Below, in pieces: positions 35,643 through 43,862 of a stretch of 64,000 nucleotides of DNA. The first letter of the stretch is position 1, and every line of letters starts with the position of its first letter. The notes below the pieces were generated by a model. The model did no database searches. It was not told where the DNA came from and worked only from the letters and a program-made list of their open reading frames with translations. This DNA is from Sphingobacterium sp. (lineage in GTDB: Bacteria > Bacteroidota > Bacteroidia > Sphingobacteriales > Sphingobacteriaceae). Both the position numbers and the translations under genes were made by a program. The stretch spans positions 1 to 64,000 of the forward strand of contig JAQZAZ010000005.1 in the NCBI GenBank assembly GCA_029239355.1. Reading direction: 5' to 3'.

Positions 35643-35661
35643 CATCAATGCCGGGCTTTTT
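35633..35661 (+). terminator. Intrinsic terminator overlapping the stop of the 35046 gene
   Basis: AAAAGCC pairs with GGCTTTT, extended by GCAT / ATGC nearer the loop, followed by a T-run. The stop codon lies inside the left arm. Confidence 0.75.
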
Positions 35662-35866
35662 CCTGTAAGTGGTTCTCGAATTATCTTTTCAGCTTAGCCG
35701 ATGAAATGAGTCAGCTGACTTTTACCTTTGTGGTTTGGAGCCTGGGAGCCAGCTATATTTTGCTGAACTCAGCGAATCGTAACCGTGCTGACACGAATAT
35801 TAAAGCGGTCTTGCCTTGCGCAGAGTTATCCCTATCTTTAAGGCCAAAGAGAATATAAAAGCGAAA

Positions 35867-36874
35867 ATGAATAGAAAAATACTAAGGTTGCTGAGTCTGC
35901 TGATGTTGATATGTGGTATGGTGAATAGCCTATTTGCGCAGAAATTCTTTCCAAGAAATTTCATTCTTCTATATACAGATGAAGGGGTTCCGGAAAATAA
36001 AATTGCTAAACTAAATGCGGCCTATCTGTTACCTACGGGATTCCAGCGGGTAGATGATAGCCTTTATATACATCCGCAGACGAAGGAAAGACTGTTGCTG
36101 TCCACCAGACAGCAGGACAATAAGAATGAACTGCTGCTGACTTACCTTACCGCTGCTGATCTTACCGTTTTTAGAGCGCGCTTGCTTGATTATGAGCCTA
36201 AGCTTGAGCAGATCGATGCGAATACCTATCAAGCTACATTTAACAATCCGGTGGTTAAGTATATGATCGCCGGAGATACCGTCATGGACAATAAGTGGCT
36301 TCATACCATAAAATTCCTGCTGATCTATGATAAAGGACAAAAATTTCCTTTTTCTTCGGATAATTATACGTTTCCTGCTACAGAAACTTATCCGCTTCAG
36401 CATACGACCTGGTATTTTACAGCCAAATACGAAAGATCGCCATCAAATTCGGAGTATAACGAGATGAGGCTGATATTTAGCAAAGAAAAGACGGTCTACA
36501 AGATTGAGTTTGTGGATGATATCAATTTTAAGATAACGTATACAGATCCGAAGAAAAAGGCACATGTGTATCAGGGCCAATATCAAAACTACAAATCTGA
36601 CATCTCTTTTTTTAACCCTCAGGGTGGATGGTCGGACAAAGATAAAACGGGTAGGGCACTTGCAATCTCGGACGAACAGTATATGGGTACGGAATCTTTT
36701 TATGAAGATCCGAAAAAATTTGCGGAGGCCGCAGGAACGGCCAGATACTTTCGGTTTATCTTTTCAAATAACTACCAATCCATTTATCATCCTGATTTAG
36801 GTCTGATGGAGTTGAGTAAACGGGAAGCTAAGGAGCAGGAAGACATTTTAAGTATGCCTAGGCAGGAGAGGTAA
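35867..36874 (+). CDS. Hypothetical exported protein
   Basis: This 335-residue protein has a clear signal peptide (MNRKILRLLSLLMLICGMVNSLFAQ) and then an unrecognised mature domain of mixed beta and helical character with many Tyr and Phe residues. The middle part (HTTWYFTAKYERS, then FVDDINFKITYTDPKKKAHVYQGQY) resembles the lipocalin-like or META-type beta sheet found in many Bacteroidota exported proteins, but the match is not specific. The frame opens at 35816 with non-ATG codons; ATG 35867 gives the natural signal peptide. It stands alone, followed by the DUF4468 gene. Confidence 0.72.
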   Translation: MNRKILRLLSLLMLICGMVNSLFAQKFFPRNFILLYTDEGVPENKIAKLNAAYLLPTGFQRVDDSLYIHPQTKERLLLSTRQQDNKNELLLTYLTAADLTVFRARLLDYEPKLEQIDANTYQATFNNPVVKYMIAGDTVMDNKWLHTIKFLLIYDKGQKFPFSSDNYTFPATETYPLQHTTWYFTAKYERSPSNSEYNEMRLIFSKEKTVYKIEFVDDINFKITYTDPKKKAHVYQGQYQNYKSDISFFNPQGGWSDKDKTGRALAISDEQYMGTESFYEDPKKFAEAAGTARYFRFIFSNNYQSIYHPDLGLMELSKREAKEQEDILSMPRQER

Positions 36875-37054
36875 AATTGTAAATGGATTTTCATTACAAA
36901 TACGCTAGGTGATTCCAGATCATTATATTTTTAAAAAGAGAAAAGACAAAACCTGCTGTTTAATGGTTAACTGTATAAGTTTGGCATAATATCTGTTGCC
37001 GTAGCAGCGTATATTCATGTAATTGATCCTAATTTTAGATAAATACGCTTGATA

Positions 37055-37609
37055 ATGATAAAGAATCTTTTTGTTGTTTTACTGTTTTTGGTTACAACGG
37101 TATTTGCAAATGCGCAGTCGATGAAATTGACTCCCAATGACTTTGTAGATGCTGCGGACGAATCGAAGAATTATATCGTCCTGAATTTTGCGGGAAAATC
37201 GCAAAGTGATTTGTACAAAGCAGTGCTGAAATTTGTTAACTCGTATTACAATAATCCGGAGAAAGTTGCGACCAAAATAGAAGGTGAGCAGATTGTTGTC
37301 GATGCGATGGAACAAAAAGTGACGAGTTGGGGTAGAGGTAATGATCTTGATTTTTTTTATAAGATTACCATGGATTTTAAGGATGGACGGCTGCGGTTTT
37401 CTCCAAATTATAAATACCTCGAAAACTACAATGGAATTGAGTATCCATTGGTCAAAAAAAGTAATCTTTGGGTAAAGACCGCCCTTTTCAATACCGATGG
37501 TAAAGTGAGGCGAGAAGCTGCAAAGCAGGAATTGGAAAAGTTTATCAATAGTTATATTATCGCGATTACAAATAGTATAAATACGAGCAAGACGAATGAC
37601 AATTGGTAA
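37055..37609 (+). CDS. DUF4468-like exported protein
   Basis: This 184-residue protein has a signal peptide (KNLFVVLLFLVTTVFANAQ). The mature part follows the DUF4468 plan, a TBP-like fold: NYIVLNFAGKSQSDLYKAVLKFVNSYYNNPEKVATKIEGEQIVV, then a strand pair (FFYKITMDFKDGRLRFSPNYKYLEN) and a C-terminal helix (LEKFINSYIIAITNSI). The function of this family is unknown. The start is ATG 37055, with an upstream in-frame TTG rejected. A terminator follows at 37636-37659. Confidence 0.75.
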   Translation: MIKNLFVVLLFLVTTVFANAQSMKLTPNDFVDAADESKNYIVLNFAGKSQSDLYKAVLKFVNSYYNNPEKVATKIEGEQIVVDAMEQKVTSWGRGNDLDFFYKITMDFKDGRLRFSPNYKYLENYNGIEYPLVKKSNLWVKTALFNTDGKVRREAAKQELEKFINSYIIAITNSINTSKTNDNW

Positions 37610-37635
37610 AAAAATACCACATAATATGATAGAAG

Positions 37636-37659
37636 AGCCTCCGGATGGGGGCTTTTTTT
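37636..37659 (+). terminator. Intrinsic terminator after the DUF4468 gene
   Basis: AGCCTCC and GGGGGCT pair (one G-T pair) around a four-base loop, followed by seven T. It separates this gene from the convergent cobA. Confidence 0.8.
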
Positions 37660-37702
37660 GTTTTGTTACCGATTGTGCACTGTTTGATTACATATCTTTG
37701 AG

Positions 37703-38464
37703 TTATACGATATGTCGCTGTTCCATAACGATTGTGGCGGCCTGCTGCAAGTTGACGACCTCACCGATGACAATAATGGCCGGATGTCCGAGGTCATTCT
37801 CCCGACTCGCTCGCACAAGATCTTTCGCTTTACATACCACCTGCTTTTGTTGTGGTAGACTCGCGTGTTGTATAATGGCCGCGGGTGTATCTCCTTTGCC
37901 ATAGAGCACATAGGTACGTGCAATCTCATCAAGCTTACGCATCCCCATATAAATCACCACAGTCGATTTGCTCTGGACAGCTAGTGGAAGATCTGCCGAT
38001 AAACTACCATCTTTTTTCATACCTGTCAATGCCCAAACACCTTCGCTTACACCGCGATGTGTGAGCGGGATGCTATTGAGACCTGCACCTTGCATGCTGC
38101 TAATCCCCGGAATATAGGTAACATTTATATTTTGGTCTCTCACGGTGAGCCATTCTTCAAAACCGCGTCCAAAAAGGTAGGGGTCGCCGCCTTTCAAGCG
38201 TACCACATGGTCAAAATTTTGACAATAGTAAAGAATGAGGTCATTTATTTCTTCTTGTGGTACGTATTTGCCATATGGATGCTTGCCAACATAACGTTTT
38301 ATACAGTTTTTATTCGCTATACTTAGGATTTCCTCGTTGATTAAGTTATCATATAGGATAACTTGCGCATTTTCTATCGTTTTATAGGCTTTAATGGTGA
38401 GCAATTCTGGGTCTCCCGGACCAGCTCCAACAATAAATAGTGATTTTTCGGTTGATTTTTTCAT
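37703..38464 (-). CDS. cobA: Uroporphyrinogen-III C-methyltransferase (siroheme synthesis)
   Basis: This 253-residue SAM-dependent enzyme methylates uroporphyrinogen III at C2 and C7 to give precorrin-2, the first step to siroheme. Family blocks are IVGAGPGDPELLTIKA near the N-terminus, ILYDNLINEEIL, VVRLKGGDPYLFGRGFEE, YIPGISSMQGAGLNSIPLTHRGVS, and the late PAAIIQHASLPQQKQ and GHPAIIVIGEVV. It is divergent from nirB, whose product needs siroheme, and the shared promoter region contains two FNR-like sites. The length is that of a single-function SUMT, without the CysG dehydrogenase/ferrochelatase part. Confidence 0.95.
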   Translation of the reverse strand: MKKSTEKSLFIVGAGPGDPELLTIKAYKTIENAQVILYDNLINEEILSIANKNCIKRYVGKHPYGKYVPQEEINDLILYYCQNFDHVVRLKGGDPYLFGRGFEEWLTVRDQNINVTYIPGISSMQGAGLNSIPLTHRGVSEGVWALTGMKKDGSLSADLPLAVQSKSTVVIYMGMRKLDEIARTYVLYGKGDTPAAIIQHASLPQQKQVVCKAKDLVRASRENDLGHPAIIVIGEVVNLQQAATIVMEQRHIV

Positions 38465-38513
38465 GTTTTACCTGTATTTACTGTGTTTATATATGTAAAT
38501 GTATTAAAAATTA

Positions 38514-38525
38514 TGATTAAAATCA
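38514..38525. promoter_or_regulatory. FNR/Crp-type operator, site 1 (cobA side)
   Basis: TGAT-TAAA-ATCA is an inverted repeat matching the core of the FNR box (TTGAT-N4-ATCAA) without the outermost bases. It is centred about 55 bases upstream of the cobA start. A Crp/Fnr-family regulator is encoded in the same cluster. Confidence 0.6.
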
Positions 38526-38565
38526 CAAAATATTTAATTGTTTGTAGTTTTTTAATGGAAAAATA

Positions 38566-38577
38566 TGATAAAAATCA
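38566..38577. promoter_or_regulatory. FNR/Crp-type operator, site 2 (nirB side)
   Basis: TGAT-AAAA-ATCA, flanked by A and T, is a second FNR-like inverted repeat with the same half-sites, 52 bases from site 1 and about 95 bases upstream of the nirB start. The pair in one divergent promoter region suggests joint control of cobA and nirBD. Confidence 0.6.
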
Positions 38578-38665
38578 TCTTTTTGTTGATTATTTGATTT
38601 TTTATTTCATAAATTAGTGTTATGAAATCGTATAAATGATTTTTTTAACAAAAAAAATAGATGTT

Positions 38666-41182
38666 ATGGAAAGAAAAATGATTGTAATTATCGGAAATGG
38701 CATGGTTGGGAATAAGATTTGTGAAAAATTAAAACAAAAATCTCCCGATCTAGAAATAACGGTGTTTGCAGAAGAGCCAATTCGTGCCTATGATCGCGTA
38801 CATCTGACAGATTACTTTAAAATTTCATCGATTGATGAGCTTTTTCTTTCAAAAAATGATTGGTACGCTGAGAATAATATTAAAATTCATTTAAATGATC
38901 CCGTTGTCGATGTAGATGTAAGTAAAAAAGAGGTTTGTTCATTAAAGGGGCAAGTTATTCATTATGACTACCTCATTTTTGCTACAGGCTCGGCTGCTTT
39001 CGTACCACCAATTCCGGGGGTGGAAAAGCAAGGTGTATTTCTCTACCGGACTATTGAAGATCTAGAATTGATCAAAGCTTACGCGACGAAAGCAAAAAAA
39101 GGGACGGTTATGGGGGGTGGGCTGCTGGGTTTGGAAGCGGCAAAAGCCCTCGTCGACTTAGGTATTGAAGAAACAGCAGTGATTGAATTTGCGCCGCGAT
39201 TGATGCCCAGGCAGATCGATGCAAGCGCAAGCGCTCTTTTAGAAGCTAAGTTGGCTGAATTGGGGTTAAGCTGCCTATTACAAAAATCGACAAGCCAGCT
39301 ACTCGGAGATGAACATCTAACCGGTATTGCTTTTAACGATGGTACGGTGCTCGAAACAGATATGTTGGTGATTTCCGCAGGTATCCGCCCGCGGGACGAG
39401 CTTGCAAAAAAAATTGGATTAGCAGTCGGAGAACGTGGCGGAATATTGGTCAATGCCCAGATGCAGACCTCCGACCCCACGGTGTATGCCATTGGGGAAT
39501 GTGCGCTGGTCAATGATATGATCTATGGTCTGGTTGCTCCAGGCTACGAAATGGCGGAAATTGCAGCTGCACACATCATCGGGGAAGAAAAATCCTTCAA
39601 AGGATTTGATATGAGTACCAAACTAAAACTGATGGGCGTGGATGTGGCTAGCTTTGGTGACCCTTTTGTCAGCGAACCTTATGCACGGACGATCCTACTC
39701 GAAGATCGTAATAAGGGTATTTATAAGCGGCTGAATGTCAGTACGGACGGTACGCGCCTGCTTGGTGGAATTCTCGTGGGTGAGGCTGCCAGTTACAACA
39801 TGCTCCTGCAAATGGTCAACAATAGCATGCCTTTGGCTGAGCATCCCGAACTATTGCTGTTTGGCGAGCAGCGTGAGAGCAAATCGGCTTCTTCGGGATT
39901 GGAAGCTCTACCGGATCAGGCATTGATCTGCAGTTGTGAAGGAATTACCAAAGCGCAGATCTGTGATGCTGTGATCACCCATAACTGCGAAAATGCGGAG
40001 GCTGTCAAGAAATGTACCAAAGCTGGTTCGGGATGTGGTGGTTGTGTACCTATGGTAAAAGATCTGGTCAACTATACCATGAAACAACAGGGGAAATATA
40101 TCCGTAATACAATATGTGAGCATTTTGACCTGAGCCGTCAGGAATTATACGATTTAATCAAAATCCATGAATTAAAAAGTTACGACCATGTACTTGATGC
40201 ATTGGGCAGGGGGCACGGTTGTGAAGTGTGCAAACCCTTGGTGTCTTCGTTAATCGCCAGTCTTTGGAATGAAATGATCTTGGGCAAGGGAAATGATGTG
40301 GCGCAGGATAGTAACGACCGCTACCTGGCCAATATTCAGAAAGGAGGGACGTATTCTGTCGTTCCGCGGATCCCAGGAGGTGAAATTACGCCTGACAAAT
40401 TGATCGTCATCGGTGAAGTGGCCAAAAAATATAATTTATATACAAAAATTACGGGGGGACAACGCATTGATTTGTTTGGTGCACACCTCAATGACCTCCC
40501 GTTTATCTGGGAAGAGCTTATTGCTGCCGGATTTGAAAGTGGACATGCTTATGGAAAGGCACTGCGTACCGTAAAAAGTTGTGTGGGTAGTACTTGGTGT
40601 CGATTTGGCCTGCACGATAGTGTGTCCTTCGCGATACGGATAGAAGAGCGTTACCGCGGGTTACGTGCTCCGCATAAACTCAAGTCTGCCGTCAGTGGCT
40701 GTATCCGTGAGTGCGCCGAAGCACAGAGCAAGGACTTTGGTATCATCGCGACGGAAAAAGGCTGGAACCTCTATGTCTGTGGAAATGGTGGTAGCAAACC
40801 TCAGCATGCCCTGCTCCTGGCGGCCGATATTGATAGTGAAACCTGCATCCGGTATATTGACCGTTTTCTGATGTTCTATATCCGCACAGCGGACCCACTG
40901 ACGCGTACTGCTCCTTGGCTCAATAAAATGGAAGGAGGGATTGATTACCTGAAAAATGTCGTTGTCAATGACAGTTTGGGTATGGGTGCTGTCTGGGAAA
41001 GTGATATGCAAAAACTGGTGGATAGCTACCGTTGTGAATGGAAGGCTGCAGTAGAGGATCCCAATATCCGTAAACGTTTTGTACATTTTGTAAACGCACC
41101 TGAGGAAAAGGACGATACGGTACAGTTTGACATGATGCGCGGACAGAAAAAAGCAGCCGACTGGAATCTAAAAACTATTTAA
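38666..41182 (+). CDS. nirB: Nitrite reductase (NADH) large subunit
   Basis: This 838-residue cytoplasmic enzyme reduces nitrite to ammonium with NADH. The N-terminal half is an FAD/NADH oxidoreductase (IVIIGNGMVGNKICEKL, PIRAYDRVHLTDYF, LIFATGSAAFVPPIPG, GGGLLGLEAAKAL). Then come a BFD-like [2Fe-2S] region (LICSCEGITKAQICDAV with KCTKAGSGCGGCVP) and a second similar repeat (GRGHGCEVCKP). The sulfite/nitrite reductase half contains the siroheme-[4Fe-4S] Cys motifs VKSCVGSTWCRFG and SAVSGCIRECAEAQ. The size matches E. coli NirB. The start at ATG 38666 removes ten unlikely upstream codons. nirD follows after 32 bases. Confidence 0.97.
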   Translation: MERKMIVIIGNGMVGNKICEKLKQKSPDLEITVFAEEPIRAYDRVHLTDYFKISSIDELFLSKNDWYAENNIKIHLNDPVVDVDVSKKEVCSLKGQVIHYDYLIFATGSAAFVPPIPGVEKQGVFLYRTIEDLELIKAYATKAKKGTVMGGGLLGLEAAKALVDLGIEETAVIEFAPRLMPRQIDASASALLEAKLAELGLSCLLQKSTSQLLGDEHLTGIAFNDGTVLETDMLVISAGIRPRDELAKKIGLAVGERGGILVNAQMQTSDPTVYAIGECALVNDMIYGLVAPGYEMAEIAAAHIIGEEKSFKGFDMSTKLKLMGVDVASFGDPFVSEPYARTILLEDRNKGIYKRLNVSTDGTRLLGGILVGEAASYNMLLQMVNNSMPLAEHPELLLFGEQRESKSASSGLEALPDQALICSCEGITKAQICDAVITHNCENAEAVKKCTKAGSGCGGCVPMVKDLVNYTMKQQGKYIRNTICEHFDLSRQELYDLIKIHELKSYDHVLDALGRGHGCEVCKPLVSSLIASLWNEMILGKGNDVAQDSNDRYLANIQKGGTYSVVPRIPGGEITPDKLIVIGEVAKKYNLYTKITGGQRIDLFGAHLNDLPFIWEELIAAGFESGHAYGKALRTVKSCVGSTWCRFGLHDSVSFAIRIEERYRGLRAPHKLKSAVSGCIRECAEAQSKDFGIIATEKGWNLYVCGNGGSKPQHALLLAADIDSETCIRYIDRFLMFYIRTADPLTRTAPWLNKMEGGIDYLKNVVVNDSLGMGAVWESDMQKLVDSYRCEWKAAVEDPNIRKRFVHFVNAPEEKDDTVQFDMMRGQKKAADWNLKTI

Positions 41183-41214
41183 ACATTATACAAAACCTTT
41201 TTAAAGAGAATCAT

Positions 41215-41562
41215 ATGGAAACGCAACTAGACACACAATGGCTTCAAGCCTGTAAAATAGAAGATGCTATCGAAAATGGCGGGGTTTGTCTCAAGCTAAA
41301 CAATCAACAGGTCGCGCTATTTTATTTTGCACGCCGCAATGAATGGTATGCTACCCAGAATGAATGTCCGCATAAACGGCAGATGATTTTAAGCAGGGGA
41401 ATGTTGGGTTCGCTGGGGGATACACCAAAGGTGGCTTGTCCTTTTCATAAGAAAACTTTCGCTCTGGATACGGGAGAATGCCTCTCCGGTGATGAATGTG
41501 CGATCAAGACCTACCCAGTTAAGGTAGAAAACGGAAACGTTTATATCGCAATGATGGCCTAA
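41215..41562 (+). CDS. nirD: Nitrite reductase small subunit, Rieske-type
   Basis: This 115-residue partner of NirB has a Rieske fold. Both cluster-binding motifs are present: NECPHKRQ (Cys-x-His) and VACPFHKKTF (Cys-x-x-His). From memory, E. coli NirD lacks these ligands, so this version may carry a [2Fe-2S] cluster. The C-terminal part (LDTGECLSGDECAIKTYPVKVENGNVYI) is typical of the NirD family. It lies directly after nirB and before the nitrite channel gene. Confidence 0.93.
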   Translation: METQLDTQWLQACKIEDAIENGGVCLKLNNQQVALFYFARRNEWYATQNECPHKRQMILSRGMLGSLGDTPKVACPFHKKTFALDTGECLSGDECAIKTYPVKVENGNVYIAMMA

Positions 41563-41645
41563 AGCGGTCAGAGATAATTAAATCGGAATGATCGCTTAGG
41601 GCCTTCGCAGCTATTTAAATGGAAAACTTTTAACGTAAATAAATT

Positions 41646-42458
41646 ATGGATTACATTAGCCCCAAAGAAGTGGCGGGAACAATGATGAATACCGCTGTCT
41701 ACAAATCTTCCCTGCCGGTCCGGGATCTCCTGATACGTGGTGCGCTTGCCGGTGCCTTATTGGCGATATCGGTGACGTTGGCTTTATTGGCGACTTCACA
41801 GACGGGTTTGAGCCTGGTGGGTGCATTTGTCTTTCCCGTGGGATTTGTCATTATCGTCATCCTTGGATTGGAACTTGTGACGGGAAGTTTCTCCCTAGTG
41901 CCCCTGGCCTGGTTTGAAGGAAAAATTAGTTTTAGGGTGATGGCGAACAACCTCTTCTGGGTATTCTTGGGTAATCTCTTGGGCAGTGTTCTTTTTGCCC
42001 TGCTATTCTGGGCTGCAAGCACTGAAACCGGGCAGGTCAGCCAATTGGGTAATATTGAGCAGAGTCTGATCCTGATCAGTGAAAAGAAAACAATCGGCTA
42101 TGGCGATCATGGGGCCGCGGGTTTATTTGCTGCTTTTGTCAAAGCAATTCTGTGTAATTGGATGGTCTGTATGGGGGTGGTAATGTCGATGACTTCCAAA
42201 TCTACCTTGGGAAAGATTTTGGCTGCGGGCATTCCGATCTTTATATTCTTCGCTCTTGGCTATGAACATGCAGTGGTCAATATGTTTGTGATTCCTGCAG
42301 GAATGATGTTTGGTGCAAAAGTAAGCATCTCCGACTGGTGGCTTTACAATCAGCTTATCGTGACAGCAGGTAATATTGTTGGCGGTTTGTTGTTTACTGG
42401 AATGGCAATCTATTACACGTATAACAGAAAGGGACAAGTATCGACATCGCAAAACTAA
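41646..42458 (+). CDS. nirC: Formate/nitrite transporter family channel (NirC-like)
   Basis: This 270-residue inner membrane channel of the FocA/NirC family probably imports nitrite (or exports it). Six membrane segments are visible, from LLIRGALAGALLAISVTLALLATSQ through GFVIIVILGLELVTGSFSLVPLAW, NNLFWVFLGNLLGSVLFALLFW, AILCNWMVCMGVVMSMTS, ILAAGIPIFIFFALGYEHAVVNMFVIPAGM and a last one near IVTAGNIVGGLLFTGMAIYY. The ELVTGSF and GYEHAVVNMF blocks are family signatures. Its place after nirBD supports nitrite as substrate, hence the symbol; formate remains possible. Confidence 0.9.
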   Translation: MDYISPKEVAGTMMNTAVYKSSLPVRDLLIRGALAGALLAISVTLALLATSQTGLSLVGAFVFPVGFVIIVILGLELVTGSFSLVPLAWFEGKISFRVMANNLFWVFLGNLLGSVLFALLFWAASTETGQVSQLGNIEQSLILISEKKTIGYGDHGAAGLFAAFVKAILCNWMVCMGVVMSMTSKSTLGKILAAGIPIFIFFALGYEHAVVNMFVIPAGMMFGAKVSISDWWLYNQLIVTAGNIVGGLLFTGMAIYYTYNRKGQVSTSQN

Positions 42459-42464
42459 ATAGTT

Positions 42465-42866
42465 ATGGCTAAAATAAAACAAATCACCGCTGTGCTGATT
42501 CTGCATGTGCTCTCTCTGGCGGCCTACGGTCAGCAAAACCCCATAAAAGCCAGTTTATTTGAGGGTATTTTAGTGGCGGGATATGCCGATCATGGTGGGT
42601 ATATCAACTGTACAGGACCTTCAGTCAAATATACTTTTGCCCCAAAGAGCAGCATTTTATTCGGTTTCATGCCGAGTTTAAAACTCAAGGAAGATAAGGT
42701 TGATGCCGGAAAACCAAAAAATTCATTGATCACACCGACATTGGGCTTGGGCCTAACCGCTGTGTTCAGGCATTTGGCTGTACAGCTGCCGGCTTTTTAT
42801 ACTGCAAAAACAAGCTCAGCCGATGGAAAATGGAGGCTGGGACTGGGCATAGGGTATAAATTCTAA
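42465..42866 (+). CDS. Small exported beta-barrel-like protein
   Basis: This 133-residue protein has a signal peptide (VLILHVLSLAAYGQQ) and short alternating strands ending in an aromatic residue (LGIGYKF), as in small outer membrane barrels. No domain is recognised. It begins six bases after the channel gene, so it is part of the nir operon, and is followed by a terminator at 42898-42940. A role in outer membrane passage of nitrate or nitrite is possible, but only by position. Confidence 0.72.
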   Translation: MAKIKQITAVLILHVLSLAAYGQQNPIKASLFEGILVAGYADHGGYINCTGPSVKYTFAPKSSILFGFMPSLKLKEDKVDAGKPKNSLITPTLGLGLTAVFRHLAVQLPAFYTAKTSSADGKWRLGLGIGYKF

Positions 42867-42897
42867 TATGACGTATTTTTAGGGAAATATTTACGTT

Positions 42898-42940
42898 GGG
42901 GAGTACAATAATCATTTTAAATGTTGGCTCCCCTCTTTTT
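42898..42940 (+). terminator. Probable terminator of the nir operon
   Basis: GGGGAG (42898-42903) and CTCCCC (42928-42933) pair across a 24-base AT-rich loop, followed by TCTTTTT. It ends next to the stop of the convergent Crp/Fnr gene. Confidence 0.55.
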
Positions 42941-42941
42941 A

Positions 42942-43640
42942 TTATACCTCTTGTTCTGAGGCTAATCCGTTTAGCCGCTGGAAATCTTTGATGAAAATTT
43001 TCTTTCCGTCCACTGCGATGGCTCCAATCGCTACAAGCTCCCCGAGCATTCGATAAAAGGTCTCATAGGTAGTCCCTACATACGAAGCAAGGTCTTTTTT
43101 GCTTAGTGAAAGTCCTATATCTCCGTCCTCGGTCTCCCCGCCAAAGATGCGATGGAGTAGCAATAGGCTCCATGCCAGCCGATTTTTGACAGAAAGTTGA
43201 GCCAGGTTGGCCATCTTTTGTTCTGAAAGATGCAATTCGTCGGCAAAAAATAACATCAAACGATAGCTCAATTCCGGATTGATACGGAGCGTGGACAGGA
43301 AAAATGGTAATTCAACAAAACACACTTGGGTAACCTCAAGGGCAGTTGCGGAAACAGGATAAAAGGTCGGTTCTGAAGCAATGCCCCGATGCCCTACGAT
43401 GTCGCCTTTTTTCGCAAAACGTACGATAGTTTCCTTATCTCCAAGATTGCGGTGCACTTTAACAAGCCCTGATTGTACAAAGTAGATACCCCGAACGGAT
43501 TCTCCCTCAATAATAAACTGTTCCCCTTTTTTTAATTTAATATTTTTTCGTTGCAGGTCGATTTGCCCAAGCCAATCGCGTAAAACATAACGGCACATAA
43601 GGCAAGAGTGATCACAGGTATTTGCTTTCTTCAATTTCAT
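42942..43640 (-). CDS. Crp/Fnr-family transcription regulator with FNR-like cysteines
   Basis: This 232-residue regulator has an N-terminal Cys cluster (TCDHSCLMC), a cyclic-nucleotide-type beta roll (KGEQFIIEGESVRGIYFVQSGLVKVHR, KKGDIVGHRGI) and a fourth Cys in VTQVCFVELPF. The spacing between the third and fourth Cys is 91, close to E. coli FNR (93), so a [4Fe-4S] oxygen sensor is plausible. The C-terminal HTH (LSKKDLASYVGTTYETFYRMLGEL) keeps Glu and Arg at the positions that contact TTGAT in FNR, with Ser replaced by Tyr. I choose ATG 43640: a perfect TACCTTTG promoter element overlaps the alternative TTG start at 43685. It probably controls the nir genes. Confidence 0.9.
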   Translation of the reverse strand: MKLKKANTCDHSCLMCRYVLRDWLGQIDLQRKNIKLKKGEQFIIEGESVRGIYFVQSGLVKVHRNLGDKETIVRFAKKGDIVGHRGIASEPTFYPVSATALEVTQVCFVELPFFLSTLRINPELSYRLMLFFADELHLSEQKMANLAQLSVKNRLAWSLLLLHRIFGGETEDGDIGLSLSKKDLASYVGTTYETFYRMLGELVAIGAIAVDGKKIFIKDFQRLNGLASEQEV

Positions 43641-43682
43641 CAAGGTCTGATTCGTATAGGGAACTGTCTGCTGTTGTCTGTT

Positions 43683-43690
43683 CAAAGGTA
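43683..43690 (-). promoter_or_regulatory. Likely promoter -7 element of the Crp/Fnr gene
   Basis: On the minus strand TACCTTTG matches TAnnTTTG perfectly, but no TTTG is seen 19-21 bases upstream. It predicts transcription from about 43676 and a 36-base leader to the ATG at 43640. Confidence 0.4.
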
Positions 43691-43763
43691 TTATCTATTC
43701 CTTTAAATTCCTATTTGCTTGGGAGAAAAGCGTCTTAAATCGCAGTTTTTAGAAAAAAAATCC

Positions 43764-43847
43764 TGTCGCATTACTTTATATCACGACAAAATAGTATTAT
43801 TTTGTCGCTTAAACTGATTAAAACGACATTTTTTTGTATTTTTGTCG
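43764..43847. promoter_or_regulatory. Array of five alternating TGTCG elements at 20-base spacing
   Basis: TGTCG occurs at 43764-43768, 43803-43807 and 43843-43847, and its complement CGACA at 43784-43788 and 43824-43828. The centres are 20, 19, 21 and 19 bases apart and orientation alternates strictly. The middle pair forms a longer inverted repeat, CGACAAAAT and ATTTTGTCG around six bases, and the last pair AAACGACA / TGTCGTTT. It ends 15 bases before the ATG of the winged-helix Fic protein, suggesting an operator bound by that protein or a neighbour. Confidence 0.65.
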
Positions 43848-43862
43848 TTTAAAAGTCGCGAA

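Noticed and set aside
43641..43685. TTG start giving a 15-residue longer Crp/Fnr protein
   Set aside because: The TTG overlaps a perfect promoter -7 element, so the transcript would begin after it; the ATG at 43640 fits better.
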